In this document: positions 38,128-47,317 of the stretch, one piece after another
How the letters are laid out: each line of letters starts with the position of its first letter
Numbering within the stretch: the stretch's first letter is position 1
From: Stappia sp. TSB10P1A
GTDB taxonomy: Bacteria > Pseudomonadota > Alphaproteobacteria > Rhizobiales > Stappiaceae
Direction of reading: 5' to 3'
DNA: 64,000 nucleotides
NCBI RefSeq assembly: GCF_900185725.1
Contig: NZ_FYAU01000020.1
Span: forward strand, 62,001 to 126,000
Program-made: the position numbers and the translations under genes
The notes under the pieces: model-generated
Seen by the model: the letters and a program-made list of their open reading frames with translations, nothing else
The model's database searches: none
Told to the model about the DNA's origin: nothing

Positions 38128-41100
38128 ATGACACAGTCCGTGCTGCGGCGGATCGAGGAACTGGCCTTCGATCAGGGCGACCGCGTCGCGATGGAGGAGG
38201 GGCCGCGCCGACTGACCTATGCCGGTCTGCACGAGGCGATCCGCAGGGCCGGCCGCCAGGGCCTTGCCCGCTCCGCTCCCGGGCTTGTCGGGATCAACGG
38301 CCGCCCGTCGATCGAGGCGGGCGTCGGCCTTCTCGCCGCAATGGCCTCGGGCGATGTCGCCGTGCCCGTCGACGAGCGCCTGCCGCTCGCCCGCCAGCAG
38401 GCGCTGCTCGACTGGTGCGACAGCTTGAGCGACCAGCGGGAGATCGCCGCCCTTGTCGCCGATCTCGACGGCAAGGTGCCGCTGCCGGATCCCTCGAGCG
38501 GTATCGCGCCGCGCGCTGCGCGTCAGGCGGCCTATATCGCCTTCACCTCCGGCACCACCGGCGAGCCAAAGGCCATCGAGGGCACGATGGAGGGCATCGA
38601 CCATTTCATGGCCTGGCAGTCGGGCCTCGTCGCCAGCTTCTGCACCGCGCCGCGCGTGTCCTGGCTGACGCCGCTCTCCTTCGACGTGATGTATCGCGAC
38701 CTCTTGCTGCCGCTGGTGACCGGCGGCACGCTGGTCATTCCGGATGTCGAGGCCGGGTTCAACATCGCTTCCGGCTGGCACTGGCTGGCGGCGCAGGGGA
38801 TCGACATCGCCCATGTGGTGCCCTCCATCGTTTCCGCCTGGCTGACCTCCGGCGATCTGCCGCAGCTCGACGTCCGCGCCCTGTTCTTTGCCGGCGAACC
38901 TTTGAAGGTGCCGCTCGTTGCCGCTCTGCGTCGCCGCTATGCCGGACGCATCTACAATCTCTACGGCCCCTCGGAAGGCACGATGGCGAAGTTCTGTCGC
39001 CTGATCGATGAAGGCTGCCCGACGCGCGGCGCGCTCTATCCGGTCGGCCGTCCCATCGGCGAGGACGTGTCCTTCGACCTTGCCGAAAGCGGCGAGATCG
39101 TGCTGGCGTCGCCCTACCTGACCAACGGTTACCGGCGCCGTGACGGGACGGCCGATCCGTTCCCGCAAGCCCGGCCGGGCTGGTACGCCTATCACACGGG
39201 AGACCGGGGCGAGGTTATCGGCGACGATCTCTTCCTGCTCGGCCGCCTCGACACCCAGATGAAGATCAACGGCATCCGCATCGAGGCCGGCGAGGTGGAA
39301 CGCCTTGCCGAGGCTTGCGCGGGCGTCACGCGCGCGGTTGCCGTCAAGCTGTCGCCGCCCGAGGTGCCGGGCGAGACGCTCGCCCTGTTCTGGCAAGGCG
39401 CGCCGGACCTGCAACCGGCCCTGCGGGAGCGGCTCTCCGATGCCCTGCATCCGGCGGTGATGCCCTCGCTTTACCGGCGGATCGAGAGTTTCCCCGTCAC
39501 CTTGAACGGCAAGGTCGACCGCGCAGCCCTCGCGGCGCAGGCGGCTGCGGCGCTTGCCGAGGAACAGACGGGCCTTGCCGAGACGGGTGAGGGCGACCCG
39601 GCGGAGCGTCACGTTCAGCAGGTGATCTCGCAGGTGCTGCGCCGGCCCTGCGGCCTCGATACGGATTTCATCGGCCTTGGCGGCAATTCGCTGATGTTCG
39701 GCCTGATCGCCCTGCAACTGGAAACCGCGTTCGGCATCGCCATTCCTCAGCCGCGCTTCTACGAGGCCGGCACGCCGCGGGCGATTGCGGCCTGGTTCCT
39801 CGAAAATGGCGGGCAGCTCCGCCAGACTGCGGACAACGGGAATGCGGGCGGCGCCCCCGCCTTGCCGGACGCGGCGGAAGAGGATTATCGGCCGCTCACC
39901 AGCCGCCAGCAGACGATCTTCGACATCTTCTGCAAGGACATTTTCGGCGCGGCCATCAACATGATCCTGCAGATGCCGTTCCGCGCCGCCGAGGCCGAGC
40001 GGTTGAAGCGCGTCCTGCTGCGCCTGACCGAGCTCAACGACTGCTTCCACCTGCGCTTCCGCCGCGACGGCGAGACGCTGCTGCAGACCATGGTTTCGAC
40101 CGGCTTCGGTCCTGGCGATTTCGAGGAGGTCGCGGCGGACGATGCCGAGTTCGACCGGCTTTCCACCGCCTTCGGCGAGCGGACCTTCGATCTGGGCGGC
40201 GAGCGGCCCTTTCGGATCCTGCTGCTGACCAGCCCGTCGGGTGCCGGCCGCCTCGTCCTGTCGATGCACCACCTCATCAGCGACGGCATGTCGCGCGAAT
40301 ATATTCGCCGCGACATCGAGGACGCGCTGGCCGGGGCGCCGGTGCCGGTGCGCGGGTCGTTCCGCTCGGTCCTTACCGCCGAGACCGGCGACAGCCGCGC
40401 CCGCGCCACCGCCTTCTGGCATGCGCAGATCGCGGCCGCGCCGCCGATGCCGCGCTTCGTCTCCGGCCTCGATCGGAAGAACCTGTCGGCACGCATGCTC
40501 ACCGTGCCGCTCGGCGTCGATCACGATGCCCTGCTGGCCCATGCCCGGGCGCTCAATGCCAGCGTCTTTCCCTATCTGATGGCGCATTTCTACCGGGCGA
40601 TGGCCGCCCATTGCGGTGTCTCGGACCTGATCATCCGGGTGACGACCCACGGGCGCTACCGCCCCGAACTGCTGGACACGCTGGGCCTGCTGTTCAGCGC
40701 CGTGCCGCTGCGGATCGACGGGGCGGATCAGAGCACGCCGGCCATCGTCGCCGGCCTGTCGCGTCTGCTGGAGGCCGCCCGCGAGCACCAGGATGTCTGC
40801 TTCCGCGATCTCGCCCGCCTGATCGGCGAGCCGGACGACGCGCATCTCCACCCGGTCACCGGTATCAGCTTCGCGCTCGACGGCTATGACGTCAGCGAGG
40901 CGATGCCGGCCGGCCTGTCCCTCGACGCGATCCCGCAGGTCGTCCGGGCCTCGCTGCCGCATGAGGCGCTGGTCTTCGCCCGCACCTATAGCGACGGCTG
41001 CGTGCTGCGGTTCCTCTACCGCTCCAAGGCCTTTTCCGACGCCGATATCCGGTCCATTGCCGGCCACATGCGCGAGACGATCGCGGAGGAACTGGCGGAG

Positions 41101-41148
41101 GCGGCACAAGCGCAGGAAGCGGTCCTCTGCGCCGTGCGGCGGGTTTGA
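38128..41148 (+). CDS. Single-module NRPS of order adenylation-thiolation-condensation
   Basis: Chain of 1006 residues. Adenylation domain about 1-480: FTSGTTGEPKAIEG, LSFDVMYRD (the Asp that usually binds an amino group is kept), NLYGPSEGT, YHTGDRG and NGKVD. Thiolation domain about 500-560 with LGGNSL, Ser521. Condensation domain about 580-990 with the intact catalytic MHHLISDG (His714-His715). No epimerase, reductase or thioesterase domain is present. The C domain at the end is uncommon. It may join the amino acid on its own T domain to an acyl chain from the ACP or to a free nucleophile. The start is the ATG after GGGAG; TTG 3 bases before is an alternative. Confidence 0.93.
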   Translation: MTQSVLRRIEELAFDQGDRVAMEEGPRRLTYAGLHEAIRRAGRQGLARSAPGLVGINGRPSIEAGVGLLAAMASGDVAVPVDERLPLARQQALLDWCDSLSDQREIAALVADLDGKVPLPDPSSGIAPRAARQAAYIAFTSGTTGEPKAIEGTMEGIDHFMAWQSGLVASFCTAPRVSWLTPLSFDVMYRDLLLPLVTGGTLVIPDVEAGFNIASGWHWLAAQGIDIAHVVPSIVSAWLTSGDLPQLDVRALFFAGEPLKVPLVAALRRRYAGRIYNLYGPSEGTMAKFCRLIDEGCPTRGALYPVGRPIGEDVSFDLAESGEIVLASPYLTNGYRRRDGTADPFPQARPGWYAYHTGDRGEVIGDDLFLLGRLDTQMKINGIRIEAGEVERLAEACAGVTRAVAVKLSPPEVPGETLALFWQGAPDLQPALRERLSDALHPAVMPSLYRRIESFPVTLNGKVDRAALAAQAAAALAEEQTGLAETGEGDPAERHVQQVISQVLRRPCGLDTDFIGLGGNSLMFGLIALQLETAFGIAIPQPRFYEAGTPRAIAAWFLENGGQLRQTADNGNAGGAPALPDAAEEDYRPLTSRQQTIFDIFCKDIFGAAINMILQMPFRAAEAERLKRVLLRLTELNDCFHLRFRRDGETLLQTMVSTGFGPGDFEEVAADDAEFDRLSTAFGERTFDLGGERPFRILLLTSPSGAGRLVLSMHHLISDGMSREYIRRDIEDALAGAPVPVRGSFRSVLTAETGDSRARATAFWHAQIAAAPPMPRFVSGLDRKNLSARMLTVPLGVDHDALLAHARALNASVFPYLMAHFYRAMAAHCGVSDLIIRVTTHGRYRPELLDTLGLLFSAVPLRIDGADQSTPAIVAGLSRLLEAAREHQDVCFRDLARLIGEPDDAHLHPVTGISFALDGYDVSEAMPAGLSLDAIPQVVRASLPHEALVFARTYSDGCVLRFLYRSKAFSDADIRSIAGHMRETIAEELAEAAQAQEAVLCAVRRV

Positions 41149-41280
41149 CGGTGGCCGGAGCGCCGCGCATCCCTGCCGAGCACCGCGTTAATCGCCCCAG
41201 GGCCAGCGAAAAATGCTAGTTTTCCGCAGGATGCCGTGGCAAGCGGATATCAGGTGATGCACAGCGGTCGGGACTGAGAC

Positions 41281-43011
41281 TTGCGCAAGGACACATCGAG
41301 GACGGATCCCCTTGCGGGCCCTACGGCGGTGGACGGGGTCTTCCGCGCGGTGCGCTCAGCGCTGTTCGGTGTCGCGCTGGTCAGCCTGCTGGTCAATCTG
41401 CTGATGCTGACCGGCCCGCTCTACATGCTGCAGGTCTATGACCGGGTCCTCGCCAGCGGGTCGGTTCCCACGCTCCTGGTGATCAGCGGCTTCGCCCTTG
41501 TGCTCTATGCCGTCTTCGGCCTGCTGGAGGGCCTGCGCTCGCGCATCCTCTCGCGCATCGGCCAGCGCATCGACGCGCGGCTGTCGGGCCTCGCGTTCAT
41601 CGTCTCCAGCCGGCTGCCGCTGCGCCTGGGCGCGGGCGCGGCAAAGCTGCGACCGGTGCAGGATCTCGACGCGGTCCGCACCTTCATGTCCGGCCCCGGC
41701 CCGTCGGCGATCTTCGACCTGCCGTGGATGCCGGTCTATTTCGCCCTGCTCTTTCTGTTCCATCCGCTGCTCGGCTGGCTCGCCATCGGCGGCGCGGTGC
41801 TGATCTGCATCCTGATCGGCCTCAACGAGGCGACCTCGCGCAAGCCGGTCTCTGAGGCGGCGCGGGCCTCCAGCCGCCGCGCCGCGGTGGAAGAAGCCGG
41901 CCGCCGCAACGCCGAGGCGCTCGGCGCCATGGCGATGGAAGGCGCCCTGATGCAGCGCTGGGAGCGCGAGAACGAGGCCTTCCTGGACGTACAGCGCCGG
42001 GCGCAGGACTGGTCCGGCTTCTTCGCCACTGCCATCAAGACCGTGCGCTTCCTGTTGCAGTCGGCGGTGCTCGGCCTCGGCGCCTGGCTCGCCATCCTGC
42101 ACGAGGTGTCGCCGGGCGTCGTCATCGCCGGTTCGATCCTCACCTCCCGTGCGCTCGCCCCGGTGGAACAGGCGGTCGCCCACTGGCGATCCTTCGCCGC
42201 CGCCCGTCTCGGCCGCCGGCGCCTGCGCGAGGTCTTCGCCAAGCTCGCCGACGCCGACATGGAGCGCCTGGAACTGCCCCTGCCGCAGCGCGGGCTCACT
42301 GTCGAGCACCTGGCCTGCGGCCCCGCCGGCATGAACCGGCCGGTGGTGCAGGGGGTCGCCTTCGAGCTTGCCGCCGGCGACGGCCTCGGCATCATCGGCC
42401 CCTCCGGTTCGGGCAAGTCGACGCTCGCCCGCGCCCTGGTCGGCCTGGCGCCGCCGCTGCACGGGGCGGTGCGCCTCGACGGCGCGGAACTGTCGCAATG
42501 GCCGCCGGCCCGCCGTGGCCGCATCGTCGGCTACCTGCCGCAGGACGTGCAGCTCTTCGACGGCACGGTGACGGAGAACATCGCCCGCTTCGAGCCCGAT
42601 GTGGAGGCCGAGGCGGTGATCGAGGCCGCGCGCATGGCCGACATCCACGACTTCGTCACCGGCCTGCCGGAGGGCTACAACACGCTGATCGGCTCGGAAG
42701 GCATGATGCTGTCGGGCGGGCAGCAGCAGCGCATCGCGCTGGCCCGAGCCCTGTTCCGCAAGCCCTTCCTGGTGGTTCTGGACGAGCCGAACTCCAATCT
42801 CGATTCCGACGGCGAAGCGGCGTTGACCAGAGCCATCCGCGAGATCCGCGCCGCCGGTTGCATTGTCGTCGTGATCGCCCACCGGCCGAGCGCCATTGCC
42901 GCAGTCGACAAGGTCCTGTGCCTGCGCGACGGGCGCATGGCCGCGTTCGGGCCGAAGGAGGAGGTGCTGAAGCGCGTCGTCGCCCCGGTGCCGCAGTCGG
43001 GGGTGGCGTGA
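41281..43011 (+). CDS. Type I secretion ABC transporter (PrtD family)
   Basis: Inner-membrane ATP-driven exporter of the PrtD/AprD type, 576 residues. An N-terminal membrane domain has about six helices (from LVSLLVNLLMLTGPLYMLQVYDRVLASGS on) without a C39 peptidase domain. The ATPase domain has Walker A GPSGSGKST, signature LSGGQQQR and Walker B LVVLDEPNSNLD. The start is TTG at 41281. Members usually export RTX proteins, none of which is nearby; it may instead serve the cluster's product. Confidence 0.92.
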   Translation: MRKDTSRTDPLAGPTAVDGVFRAVRSALFGVALVSLLVNLLMLTGPLYMLQVYDRVLASGSVPTLLVISGFALVLYAVFGLLEGLRSRILSRIGQRIDARLSGLAFIVSSRLPLRLGAGAAKLRPVQDLDAVRTFMSGPGPSAIFDLPWMPVYFALLFLFHPLLGWLAIGGAVLICILIGLNEATSRKPVSEAARASSRRAAVEEAGRRNAEALGAMAMEGALMQRWERENEAFLDVQRRAQDWSGFFATAIKTVRFLLQSAVLGLGAWLAILHEVSPGVVIAGSILTSRALAPVEQAVAHWRSFAAARLGRRRLREVFAKLADADMERLELPLPQRGLTVEHLACGPAGMNRPVVQGVAFELAAGDGLGIIGPSGSGKSTLARALVGLAPPLHGAVRLDGAELSQWPPARRGRIVGYLPQDVQLFDGTVTENIARFEPDVEAEAVIEAARMADIHDFVTGLPEGYNTLIGSEGMMLSGGQQQRIALARALFRKPFLVVLDEPNSNLDSDGEAALTRAIREIRAAGCIVVVIAHRPSAIAAVDKVLCLRDGRMAAFGPKEEVLKRVVAPVPQSGVA

Positions 43012-43012
43012 G

Positions 43013-44377
43013 ATGACCCACCCGATGGACAGGGCGGCAGACAGGACGACAAACGCAGCGTCAGGCACCGCCTCCGCGGTCGATCGCCAGTTGACCCGCA
43101 GCGTGCGCCGCCATCTGCTGGCCGCGCTGCTGGTCTCGGTGCTACTGGTCGGCGGCTTCGGCGGCTTTGCGGCGCTGGCGCGGATTTCCGGGGCGGTGGT
43201 CGCGCCCGCCACCGTCGTGGTGGAGAGCAATGTCCGCCGCATCCAGCATCAGGAAGGCGGGATCGTCCGCGAGATCGCCGTGGAGAACGGCGACCGCGTC
43301 GCCGCCGGCGACCTGCTCGTGCGCCTCGACGACACGGTGACCCGCGCCAATCTCGCCGTGGTCTCCCGCCAGCTCGTCGACCTCTATGCCCAGGAAGCCC
43401 GCCTTGTCGCCGAGCGCGACGGACTTGACGTCGCCACCTTCAACGAGCGCGCCCGCGGCCTTGCCGACGACGACCAGTTGGCTCTGGTCGAGGAGAGCCA
43501 GACGAGCCTGATGCAGGCGCGGCGCAACTCCATCGCCGGCCGCAAGGATCAGCTCGCCGAGCAGATCGTCCAGTATCGCAGCCAGATCGAGGGGCTGGAC
43601 TCGCAGCTTTCCGCCAAGGGTGAGGAGATTGCCCTGATCGAGGACGAACTGGTCGATCTCACCGCCTTGCTCGAAAAGCGTCTCGTCGCCCGCGCCCGCG
43701 TCACCGCCCTGCAGCGGGACCGCACCCGCCTCCAGGGCGAGCATGGCGGGCTCGTCGCCAAGATCGCCGAGGTCAACGAGGCGATCAGCGAGCGGCGCAT
43801 CCTGATGCTGCAGATCGACGAGCAGTCCCGCGCCGAAGTGCTGGAGCAGTTGCAGGACACCCGCGCCCGCATCGCCCGGCTGGAGGAGCAGAAGATCGCC
43901 GCCGAGGACCAGCTTCGCCGCGTCGAGATCCGCAGTCCGCATGCCGGGACGGTGCACCAGTTGGCCGTGCACACGGTCGGCGGCGTCGTCGCCTCCGGCG
44001 AGACCCTGATGTTGATCGTGCCGCAGGGCGATCTTCTGGTGATCGAGGCGCAGGTGCAGCCGCGCGACATCGCGCAGATCGTGCCGGGACAGCAGGCGCG
44101 CGTCCGCTTCCCCGGCTTCGACCAGCGCACGACGCCGGAACTCGCCGCCCATGTGCGCACCATTTCCGCCGACCTTGCCCGCGATGCCGTCACCGGCGCG
44201 CGCTATTACATCGTCCGTCTGGTCATTCCGGACGAGGAACTGTCGCGTCTCGACGGCGGGCTGCTGGTGCCCGGCATGCCGGCGGAAGCCTTCATCACCA
44301 CCGAGGAGCGCACGATCCTCTCCTATCTGGTGCGCCCGGTCACCGACCAGATCGCCCACGCCCTGCGCGAGCGGTAG
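43013..44377 (+). CDS. Type I secretion membrane-fusion protein (HlyD/PrtE family)
   Basis: Periplasmic adaptor that links the ABC exporter to an outer-membrane channel. It is 454 residues long with one N-terminal membrane helix (about 28-50), a lipoyl/barrel half around VVVESNVRRIQHQEGGIVREI, a long coiled coil (about 150-300) and a second barrel half with EIRSPHAGTVHQL. It starts 1 nt after the ABC stop. No TolC-type channel is in the window. Confidence 0.93.
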   Translation: MTHPMDRAADRTTNAASGTASAVDRQLTRSVRRHLLAALLVSVLLVGGFGGFAALARISGAVVAPATVVVESNVRRIQHQEGGIVREIAVENGDRVAAGDLLVRLDDTVTRANLAVVSRQLVDLYAQEARLVAERDGLDVATFNERARGLADDDQLALVEESQTSLMQARRNSIAGRKDQLAEQIVQYRSQIEGLDSQLSAKGEEIALIEDELVDLTALLEKRLVARARVTALQRDRTRLQGEHGGLVAKIAEVNEAISERRILMLQIDEQSRAEVLEQLQDTRARIARLEEQKIAAEDQLRRVEIRSPHAGTVHQLAVHTVGGVVASGETLMLIVPQGDLLVIEAQVQPRDIAQIVPGQQARVRFPGFDQRTTPELAAHVRTISADLARDAVTGARYYIVRLVIPDEELSRLDGGLLVPGMPAEAFITTEERTILSYLVRPVTDQIAHALRER

Positions 44378-44388
44378 GCGAGGTCCGG

Positions 44389-44817
44389 TCAGGCGAGATC
44401 GGTTCGGGCAAAGTCTTCACCCTTGTAGAGCAGGGCAGTGCCGTGGACCCTGGCGCAGGCATGCGAGAAGCAGTCGCCGAAGTTGAGGGCCGCCGGATGG
44501 CCGACCAACTTTCCATAGGCCGCAGCCGCCAGAAGGGCCGCTTCTCCGATCTCGCGGGTGATGGGAACCTCGGTTGCTCCGATTTCGGACAGGAAGTCGT
44601 CGACAAGGTCCCGCGCGGCGGCGATCATTTCGGCATCGGAGCGCTGCTGGACGCCTCTGTCGCGTGATGCGGCGCGCGCCAGCGCGAGAACCGCCTCGAA
44701 CCGCACGAGCGGGGAGGCCAGCAACAGGCTCGGACTGTCGGCCATGCGCTGGGCAATCCGCTCCCAGCCGGTCTCCTGGTTGAGGACGGCGACGATGGCC
44801 GATGCGTCGACGAACAT
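44389..44817 (-). CDS. vapC: VapC-type PIN-domain ribonuclease toxin
   Basis: PIN-domain toxin, 142 residues, expected to cut RNA. It begins MFVDASAIVAVLN with the first catalytic Asp4; further acidic residues are in FEAVLALAR and the C-terminal NFGDCFSHACA. The ATG at 44817 overlaps the antitoxin stop (TGATG), so it is preferred over the in-frame ATG at 44832. It is convergent with the exporter operon, separated by 11 bp. Confidence 0.9.
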   Translation of the reverse strand: MFVDASAIVAVLNQETGWERIAQRMADSPSLLLASPLVRFEAVLALARAASRDRGVQQRSDAEMIAAARDLVDDFLSEIGATEVPITREIGEAALLAAAAYGKLVGHPAALNFGDCFSHACARVHGTALLYKGEDFARTDLA

Positions 44818-45062
44818 CAGTCCTCGTCCCACATCTCGTCGCTGAAGCGTTTCATGTCGAAGTCGGGATTGGGCAATCCCAGCCGGCTCGCCCGGTCCTG
44901 CAGCTCCGCCAGTCTTTCGGCCAGCGGCACGGACTTGCGCCGCCTGGCGATTTCGTGGCGCAGGGCGGTTCGAACGGCTTCCGTCTTGCTCGGGGCGTTG
45001 GTCAGTTTCGCCAGTTCCTCGGCAAGGGCGGCAACACCGTCATCGCGAATGTAGAGCGGCAT
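44817..45062 (-). CDS. vapB: VapB-type antitoxin
   Basis: Antitoxin of 81 residues, of the type that begins MPLYIRDDGVAALAEELAKL with a short DNA-binding N-terminus and a charged C-terminal toxin-binding tail. It is translationally coupled to vapC. An autoregulated promoter should lie in the AT-containing stretch just upstream (about 45065-45130), where TTGTATATCC is visible on the + strand. Confidence 0.88.
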   Translation of the reverse strand: MPLYIRDDGVAALAEELAKLTNAPSKTEAVRTALRHEIARRRKSVPLAERLAELQDRASRLGLPNPDFDMKRFSDEMWDED

Positions 45063-45207
45063 CGAAGCCTCCGGCAGATGGTCTCGCCAGGAGACACTAT
45101 TGTATATCCACCTTGAATATACAACTGCCGTAGCGGTTTGCGATGCCATTTTCGCGTCGTTCGAGCCCGCTTGACGTCCCCGTCCTTCCCTCCTATCGTG
45201 CCGCAAA

Positions 45208-45296
45208 ATTCGTTGGGGTGCCCTGACCGGCTGAGAGACGCGCAACGCGTCAACCCACTGAACCTGATCCGGGTCATGCCGGCGTAGGGAACGAAT
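45208..45296 (+). ncRNA. TPP riboswitch (THI box)
   Basis: Conserved THI-box parts in order: GGGGTGCCC, GGCTGAGA, then ACCCACTGAACCTGATC and GGGTCATGCCGGCGTAGGGA. The closing P1 helix pairs ATTCGTT (45208-45214) with AACGAAT (45290-45296). It precedes the thi operon and should lower its expression when thiamine pyrophosphate is plentiful. It starts about 145 bp from the vapB start, on the other strand. Confidence 0.95.
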
Positions 45297-45312
45297 GCAA
45301 GCCCGAACGGCC

Positions 45313-45329
45313 GCAAGGCCGGGCCTTGC
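45313..45329 (+). promoter_or_regulatory. Hairpin downstream of the TPP riboswitch, possible expression platform
   Basis: GCAAGGC-CGG-GCCTTGC forms a perfect 7-bp stem 16 nt after the aptamer. No U-run follows, so a simple terminator is unlikely. The nearby GCAAGCCCG (45297-45305) could offer a competing pairing. The role is inferred. Confidence 0.35.
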
Positions 45330-45437
45330 CGCAAGATCGCGGCCATCCGTCTCCCGAAAACCGCTGTCCGGATCGTGTCTTTGACGCAGGCGTCGTTCCC
45401 CTTGTCCGGGCGCGCGCCCAGCACGAGCGGGAACGTC

Positions 45438-46310
45438 GTGGCCAGCAACACGAAACCGGACCATGCCGCAGGCGGCGCGGGCAGAGGGGCGGCCATTGCC
45501 CCCGCCATTGCGCTGACCATCGCCGGCTCCGACAGCAGCGGCGGCGCCGGCATCCAGGCGGACCTCAAGACCTTCTCCGCGCTCGGTGTCTATGGCGCCA
45601 GCGTCATCACCGCGATCACCGCGCAGAACACCCGCGCGGTGACGCATATCCACGACGTGCCGCTCGACGTGGTCGCCGGCCAGATCGCCGCCGTTCTCGA
45701 CGATCTCGACGTCGGCGCGGTGAAGATCGGCATGCTGTCCTCGCCGGAGATCGTCGCCTGTGTCGCCGCCGCGCTCGCCGATTATGCCGGGCCGGTGGTG
45801 CTCGATCCGGTCATCGTCGCCAAGTCCGGCGCCAAGCTGCTGCGCGGGGAGGCGATCGCCGCCTTGAAGGAGCAGTTGCTGCCCCGCGCCACCGTGATCA
45901 CGCCGAACCTGCCGGAAGCCGCGAGCCTGCTCGGCGAGGCGCCGGTGCGCGATCCGGCGGAGGCCGAAAGGCAGGGCCGTGCCCTGCTGGCGCTCGGGCC
46001 GGCCGCCGTCCTGATGAAGGGCGGGCACGGCGAAGGGGCGCAGTGCACCGACCTGCTGCTTGCTGCCGGCGAGCCGCCGCGCGCCTTCACGTCGCAGCGG
46101 ATCGAGACCCGCAACACCCACGGCACCGGCTGCACGCTGTCTTCGGCGATTGCCGCCGGGCTCGCGAGGGGCCTGCCGCTCGCGGCGGCCGTCGCCGAAG
46201 CGCATTCCTGGCTGCATGCGGCGATCGCGGCGGCCGACACGCTGCATGTCGGCTCGGGCCATGGTCCGGTGCACCATTTCCATGCCCTGTGGCGGGAGGA
46301 GGCGCGATGA
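45438..46310 (+). CDS. thiD: Hydroxymethylpyrimidine (phosphate) kinase ThiD
   Basis: Phosphorylates HMP and HMP-P to HMP-PP for thiamine synthesis. The core starts at IALTIAGSDSSGGAGIQADLKTF; later come TPNLPEA, MKGGHGEG and the NTHGTGCTLSSAIAAGLARG active-site loop. The start is uncertain: I use the GTG at 45438 (290 residues); a GTG at 45375 would give 311 and no ATG is available. It is the first gene after the TPP riboswitch and overlaps thiO by 4 nt. Confidence 0.93.
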   Translation: MASNTKPDHAAGGAGRGAAIAPAIALTIAGSDSSGGAGIQADLKTFSALGVYGASVITAITAQNTRAVTHIHDVPLDVVAGQIAAVLDDLDVGAVKIGMLSSPEIVACVAAALADYAGPVVLDPVIVAKSGAKLLRGEAIAALKEQLLPRATVITPNLPEAASLLGEAPVRDPAEAERQGRALLALGPAAVLMKGGHGEGAQCTDLLLAAGEPPRAFTSQRIETRNTHGTGCTLSSAIAAGLARGLPLAAAVAEAHSWLHAAIAAADTLHVGSGHGPVHHFHALWREEAR

Positions 46311-47317
46311 AGATCTCCGTCATCGGCGGCGGCGTCGTCGGCCTCTGCGTTGCCACCGTGCTCGCCGAGCGCGGGCAGGAGGTCATCCTGTTCGAGCGTG
46401 CCGAGGCACCGGGCCCTGCCTCCTGCTCCTGGTGGGCGGGCGGCATGCTCGCCCCCTGGTGTGAGGGCGAGAGCGCCGAGGAGCCGGTGGTCCGGCTCGG
46501 CCGCGACGCCATCGCCTGGTGGTCGCAGCGCGTCGGCGGCGTCGTCCTCAACGGCAGCCTCGTCGTCGCCCCGCCGCGCGACACGGCGGACCTGCGCCGC
46601 TTCGCCCGCCTGACCGAGGGGCACGAGAGCGTCGACGGCGCGCGCATCGCCGAACTGGAGCCGGACCTTGCGGGCCGCTTCCGTCAGGGTCTGTTCTTTG
46701 CCGGCGAAGGTCACCTCGATCCGCGCCGGGCGCTCGCTGATCTCGTCGCCCGGCTGCAAGGGCTCGGCGCCGACCTGCGCTTCAACACGGACATGCTGCC
46801 GCAGGATGCGCCGGGCGATCAAGTGATCGACTGCCGCGGCCTTGGCGCTGCGGCCGATGTGCCGGAACTGCGCGGCGTCAAGGGCGAGATGCTGGTGCTG
46901 CATGCGCCGGACGTTGCGCTGTCGCGGCCCGTGCGCCTGCTGCACCCGCGCATCCCGCTTTATGTGGTGCCGCGCGGCGAGGGGGTGTTCATGGTCGGCG
47001 CCACCATGATCGAGAGCAGCGAGCGCTGGCGCATCACCGCCCGCTCGATGATGGAACTGCTCGGCTCCGCCTATACGCTCACCCCCGCCTTTGCCGAGGC
47101 CGAGATCCTGGAGACCGGCGTCGATGCGCGGCCGGCCTTCCCCGACAACCTGCCGCGCCTGTTGCGCGACGGCCGCATCCTGCGCGCCAACGGCACCTAT
47201 CGCCACGGCTACCTGCTGTCGCCGGCACTGGCGCAGCAGGTCGCGGCCCTGCTTCTCGAACCTGAAACCGAACCGGAGTTCTTCCATGGCCATAACCGTC
47301 AACGGCGCTCCGCTTGA
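46307..47317 (+). CDS. thiO: Glycine oxidase ThiO
   Basis: FAD enzyme that oxidises glycine to the imine used for the thiazole ring. There are 336 residues; the FAD-binding motif is ISVIGGGVVGLCVATVLAERG at the N-terminus, with SWWAGGMLAPWCE and a late GTYRHGYLLSPALA. Its C-terminus runs 32 nt into thiS, an overlap long enough to suggest coupled translation. Confidence 0.93.
   Translation: MKISVIGGGVVGLCVATVLAERGQEVILFERAEAPGPASCSWWAGGMLAPWCEGESAEEPVVRLGRDAIAWWSQRVGGVVLNGSLVVAPPRDTADLRRFARLTEGHESVDGARIAELEPDLAGRFRQGLFFAGEGHLDPRRALADLVARLQGLGADLRFNTDMLPQDAPGDQVIDCRGLGAAADVPELRGVKGEMLVLHAPDVALSRPVRLLHPRIPLYVVPRGEGVFMVGATMIESSERWRITARSMMELLGSAYTLTPAFAEAEILETGVDARPAFPDNLPRLLRDGRILRANGTYRHGYLLSPALAQQVAALLLEPETEPEFFHGHNRQRRSA

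Noticed and set aside
38023-41109. 1028-codon open frame opposite the NRPS.
   Set aside because: Antisense shadow of a high-GC gene; the NRPS motifs are on the + strand.
44389-45062. VapBC pair as a sign of a mobile element boundary.
   Set aside because: No integrase, transposase, tRNA or repeat boundary is seen nearby; the pair alone is weak evidence.
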